DNA of 64,000 nt. Source: Xiphias gladius (Eukaryota; Chordata; Actinopteri; Istiophoriformes; Xiphiidae). The translations under genes and the position numbers were made by a program. Each line of letters begins with the position of its first letter. Position 1 is the stretch's first letter. The notes beneath the pieces were generated by a model. That model saw nothing but the letters and a program-made list of their open reading frames with translations, was not told where the DNA came from and made no database searches. Below are positions 47,991-64,000 of the stretch, one piece after another. The stretch is from positions 22,019,976 to 22,083,975 of the forward strand of contig NC_053409.1 in NCBI RefSeq assembly GCF_016859285.1, written 5' to 3'.

Positions 47991-49567
47991 GCTCATATGT
48001 GTTATGTGCATGATTAACCAAACTGCATTTATTAGGAAATATGCCTTTAAAGCCCCTGAAAATTTGGTTTCAAATCTGAAGTATTTCCTTATAAGATTAA
48101 ATATTCATGACTAAATAAGCAGCAATCAAAGTTAAAGTCAGGGGAAAAAAAACATTCCTCAGCTTTCATTTATGAAGAGTTTAGCATCAAAAACTCAAAT
48201 AATCTTCTTCATCAGGACTGTGTGGGCGCAGGATGATCAGATTTGACTGACAGTGCTGGAAAATAAGCCAAAAACCCCACGTCAAAGACACAGACGAAAA
48301 AACACACAATTTTAAAAACTCTCGTGTGAAATAACCAAAAAATGTTCCAACTCTGGCACTAATTATAAAAGTTGAACAATAATATAAATTGAAATTAAAA
48401 TGTGGTTTGGTAAGTTATCGTTCATAGTGCGCTCAGCGGTGGGCACAAACATTTCGCTGTCCAGAGAAAACCAATGTATCGATGAACTGAAAGATTAAGT
48501 TTTGTGATGCGGGTTGAGAACGTCATACTCTTCTTCACGAGTAACGTACCACCGGGTTAACAAAGCGCGTCAGTGCCTTCTCTGGTTGAAAGTTTCAGGT
48601 CCGCTGCACCCGTAACCACACCCGCCAGGGATGTCCCGGGGTCCTGGAGTTTACCCGTGCATCGCTGCAGCAAGGTGGGAAGTTCCAGTACGGGAGGTCG
48701 GCAAAAACAATATTTTCAGGGGCTGTTAATTTACTTCATAGACTTACCAACTAAATAAATAAAACCCATTGGAATATCTGGAAAAAAGGGTATCAGAAAA
48801 GTTGAAACAGGGCTGTTTTCCTTCGCTCCAGAAAAGTTCATGTTTTTGGTGATACGTGGTTTTCACAGTGACAGGGTTCGTACAGTTTAGTTTATGTTTC
48901 GGGACAGGAATAATGTTTAGACTGGTTTGTGAACATATATCACCGTGTTTACTGATATAGGTAAAGGTGTTTTTATCGAATGAGTTTAAAGGTGCATCCT
49001 CAGATCCTGACCAGTCAAAATACTGGACTACCTGTCCTTCAAATTAAAATGATGTAAACCTGCCCAGAGCAAAATTTGCAATGTGTGTCAGGTCAAATAC
49101 TCAAAACTGGCCTAACTCTTAAGATTCGTAGTGGTTGTTTGGCCCATTATAATGAAGTCCGTAGTGTTTCGTCGGAATATTTTTAAAATGCAGTTACTAC
49201 TCACATTCACATCATTTTCACAATGCCTGTATGTAACATCTTTGATCATGTCTATAAATAAGAAAGTGTTCTTCAGAAGCTCTTTAAACTGTACGGTAGT
49301 TTAACTAGTGAGTGTTAACTGGACCTATTCCTGCGTACAAACAAAAAGAGAGAGGGATGATGGCACATATTGGGGCTGTTTGGAGGTTTCACTCTCAGTC
49401 GGGAGAGTTTTAGGATCAGGTTCATGTTTGTATTAGTTTCGGTTGGGGTAGGTGTGTCTTTTATTTTATTTTTTATTTTTCTGTCATTCCAGACTTGAGT
49501 CTCGCCTTATTTCCATGTTTTTGATTGTGGAGTTCAGTTGTAAAGCAATGTGTTTTATGACGACTAA

Positions 49568-49573
49568 ATTAAA
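49568..49573 (+). terminator. Candidate distal poly(A) signal for slc39a9
   Basis: ATTAAA is followed by a T run. If used, the slc39a9 3' UTR would be about 4 kb. Earlier signals may be used instead. Confidence 0.3.
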
Positions 49574-50570
49574 GTTTTTTTAACTGGTGAAAATGCCGGG
49601 GTATATTGTGATGATTTAAGCACGTGTACGGTCAGAAATGCAGCAGCTCGGTAACATGTCTGTGTTAGCGTTTTCCCCAGATTTCGAAAGAAGGAGCTAA
49701 GCCTTAACATCATCAGCTGTGGTTTTAATGCACTTTATGTTGGTTTATTGACAGCAGTTCTTCCCACATATGAAGTATTTGTCTTGTATTCATCAAGGTA
49801 AGAATTTATAGAGTGTTAATGTTACTTTTCGTCACATTTCTAAATAAATTATGCAACTTTTCTCTTGGATTAAATGTTTAAACATTTAATTTCAGAGGCT
49901 TTTTCTACCCTGACAGGATATTTTACTCATGCAAACCGGAAAAAAAAAAAAAATGCCTGCACGCTCATGCACTTCTCTGTTGAGGCTGAGCTGTTAATAT
50001 CTTTCTAATCTGCTGTCCATCCACTCCGACACATGTTCTGTAAATTGATCTGATGCACACGATGCCAAAGCTGCACGTCAGCCACTCGGACTCTCCATCC
50101 TCTTTACTAGAGAGTGGCGCAGCCACGCCTCTGCCGCATATGTTCTCCTGATTCACTACGGCCGGACGGAGGGACCGGAGAGTTCATACCTGCCAAGAGC
50201 TGGAGACTGCTGCGTTCTGCGAGTACAGTAATCTGAGTAACGGCTTTTACTGGCTGGAATGTACTGACCCGGGTTCAGACTTAGCAACTCAGTCCTAAAG
50301 CTTCCTTCCCTCCCCCATCGCCGCCCAGCCACTTTCTCTCCGTCATCCCTGATTTCATCTCTGCTGTACTTTGCAGTCAGTCTGCTTCCAGCTGATGAAC
50401 GTATTGGCAGCTGCATCATTCCACCCTGCTGAGTTATTGGAATTTGTTCACTGCTTTTCCTGCTTTGTACTGAAGCCGTCCCTGCAGCTGTACATGCACT
50501 TCTATGTGTGTCTGTTATCGGGTGATACTTGGCTAATTGTTATTGACTGACTGTATTTTTTTTTTTTTAA

Positions 50571-62363
<11,793 letters not shown>

Positions 62364-62533
62364 GAGTAGAGAGGGAGAGAGAGAGAGCGAGGTCACAGAG
62401 GAGATATGGTCCTTAGCTTTACCTCAGTTCGCACAGTGAGTGATGTAGAGATCCTGATCCCAAACCCACCTTTAAAATGTTGTAGATGAATGTACACTGA
62501 GATCAGTTTGATGGATTCTCCAGCCAGAGTCAA

Positions 62534-62539
62534 AATAAA
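62534..62539 (+). terminator. Proximal poly(A) signal AATAAA for plekhd1
   Basis: The hexamer lies 171 bases past the stop codon. A second AATAAA at 63731-63736 could serve a longer isoform. Confidence 0.5.
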
Positions 62540-62954
62540 GTGTAGCAGACAGACACTGACTTAAACCCATCATAAACCTTATATACAGTATGTAACAGCA
62601 CTTGTTCTCTGTTCCCTTATGGACTGAATGGTTTGTTCCAGGAACCATAGAACCACGGGAACTAAAAGTCCCTGTTTGTGTTTCCATCGCCTCTGAAGAG
62701 CCCCAAAGACTGAGACCATCAGTCCATAGTCTCTGGTTCCTCTGGGAAAAGTTCTTGAACTGGAAATGACTAAAACGGTTAAAAGCCTTTCAGTTCCTGT
62801 GGTCCTGCACTTCCTGGAACCGATTGGGTGAAAGTGCTTAAAGAAACCTTCAGATTTGATTTGGCAAAGAGTGAGGATAACGTGATCTGAAATCCAATGT
62901 ACCTCAGTGGTTTCCTACTCACACTACTGAATATTTGAATAACACCTTGAACAT

Positions 62955-63050
62955 CTGCAGTGGTGGAAAGTAACTAAGTACATTTACTCAAGTTATATAC
63001 TTGAATATAATTTTGAGGTACTTGCACATTACTTGAGAGCTACATAAGAT
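62955..63050 (+). repeat. Dispersed repeat fragment after plekhd1
   Basis: GTGGTGGAAAGTAACTAAGT, ACATTTACTCAAGTTATATA and TTTTGAGGTACTTGCACATT form the start of a very common percomorph repeat. An inverted relative is at 12690-12795. TAGGTTGGGAACCACTGTAT just after it may be a second repeat remnant. Confidence 0.55.
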
Positions 63051-64000
63051 CTGGGGACCTGTCAGCGGGGCCCGACCACTAGGTTGGGAACCACTGTATA
63101 TAAAGTGGTTCGAACGGGCTCCACCTTGAGCAGCTGCAACAGGAAAATGTGTCTTACAAATTGATACATACACAAAAACAGAACTTTCGCTTCTTCCACC
63201 GCTGAACATTCAGGACCCCACCTGATAAGACGTAGCGAGGTCACCTGACGTTGAGAAACACTGTAACGCATGACGAGACTACACGGCAGACCATACAGTG
63301 ATGTCTGTAGCCTTGTACCTCGGGTTTCTCGTGTTTTCACCATTTGCTGGAAAAACAGCACTACTATAAAAGATTTACGGTGTGTTTAGCGCATAGCAAA
63401 GACAGTGCAAATCCATCTTGAAAAATGTGTGTTTTTATTTTTCTGGCTTTGACTGTTTGCCCAGACTGTGTCCTTTTTCTTTAACAGAGGGTTGATGAAA
63501 ACAGTGAACTCGCAGATGTGTCCGATATCATCCATGACCATTTCATTATTGCTACATGTGAAAATCTGTTCTTGACAAAACAACTCAATGTAAATCACGG
63601 AAGCAAGCAAATTACGATAATGTACAAACGTTAGGTAACTTAACACCAGAAATGATGCGGAAAAGAAGCCCACGTGTCACGGTAAGGTAAGAGGGAACAT
63701 ATAATGGACTGAACAGCATGCCTTGATGCTAATAAAGCTGTGTTTGAACCTTGTAAATGTCATTTCATTTGTGCAGGTCAAAGGCTGTAGGTTCATATCT
63801 GGGTTGGCTTTCTCAATTGCCCCTTCTCAGCAGCACGATACATGGCACTGTGACCAGTGGAAAGTAAATGCAAAAACTGTGATATGGATGCATGTCCATC
63901 AGAGGAGAGACTCGTTTGTTGTACACTTACAAAGCTCAGTGTGGGGAGAAAAGTTCTGTCCGGGGGGGGGGACTGTGGGTTACATCTCCTGCTCCCGTTC

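Larger units (their letters stand above)
62364..64000 (+). other. plekhd1 3' UTR and right-end spacer
   Basis: AATAAA signals at 62534 and 63731 offer a short or a long plekhd1 3' UTR. A dispersed repeat fragment is at 62955-63050, and a G run at about 63962-63970. I see no coding exon in the remainder. Confidence 0.55.

Noticed and set aside
63773-63850. tRNA-like GGTTCATATCT box near the right end
   Set aside because: No A box or cloverleaf can be drawn around it; at most it is a worn SINE remnant.

Overview
The window is nuclear DNA of a bony fish, very probably a percomorph teleost. It has intron-bearing vertebrate genes with GT-AG splice sites, compact introns, AT-rich spacers, and several interspersed repeats that I recall as typical of percomorph genomes. 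There is no bacterial-style operon, CRISPR array, rRNA, convincing tRNA or retroviral element.

I could rebuild five complete protein genes and one gene tail exon by exon; every rebuilt frame closes without a break. In order: the 3' end of zfyve26 (+, 3-185); a retinol dehydrogenase 12/11-like gene (-, 5112-10400, 318 aa); vti1b (+, 11563-14814, 226 aa); arg2 (-, 17869-22931, 349 aa); rbm25 (+, 26366-38394, 826 aa); slc39a9/ZIP9 (+, 41204-45531, 310 aa); and plekhd1 (+, 50652-62363, 518 aa). rdh and vti1b are divergent, vti1b and arg2 convergent, arg2 and rbm25 divergent, and rbm25, slc39a9 and plekhd1 run head to tail.

The genes do not form one pathway. They cover endosome/autophagy trafficking (zfyve26, vti1b), retinoid metabolism (rdh), mitochondrial arginine breakdown (arg2), splicing control (rbm25), zinc transport and membrane androgen signalling (slc39a9) and a PH/coiled-coil protein (plekhd1). 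What links them is synteny: all are on human 14q24, but rbm25 lies elsewhere in that band in human, so the order has been rearranged.

Spacers and large introns hold MITE-like elements with long terminal inverted repeats, an internally deleted Tc1-like element, a degenerate SINE-like block, several copies of dispersed teleost repeats and simple repeats. The observations most worth a second look are a perfect 19-bp hairpin just after zfyve26, an alternative splice donor in the Arg/Glu-rich rbm25 exon that would create an early stop, a (TG)9 tract at a plekhd1 splice acceptor, and a palindromic MITE family whose copies carry different internal deletions. I found no convincing new biological system; this is mostly an ordinary, well-conserved vertebrate locus.
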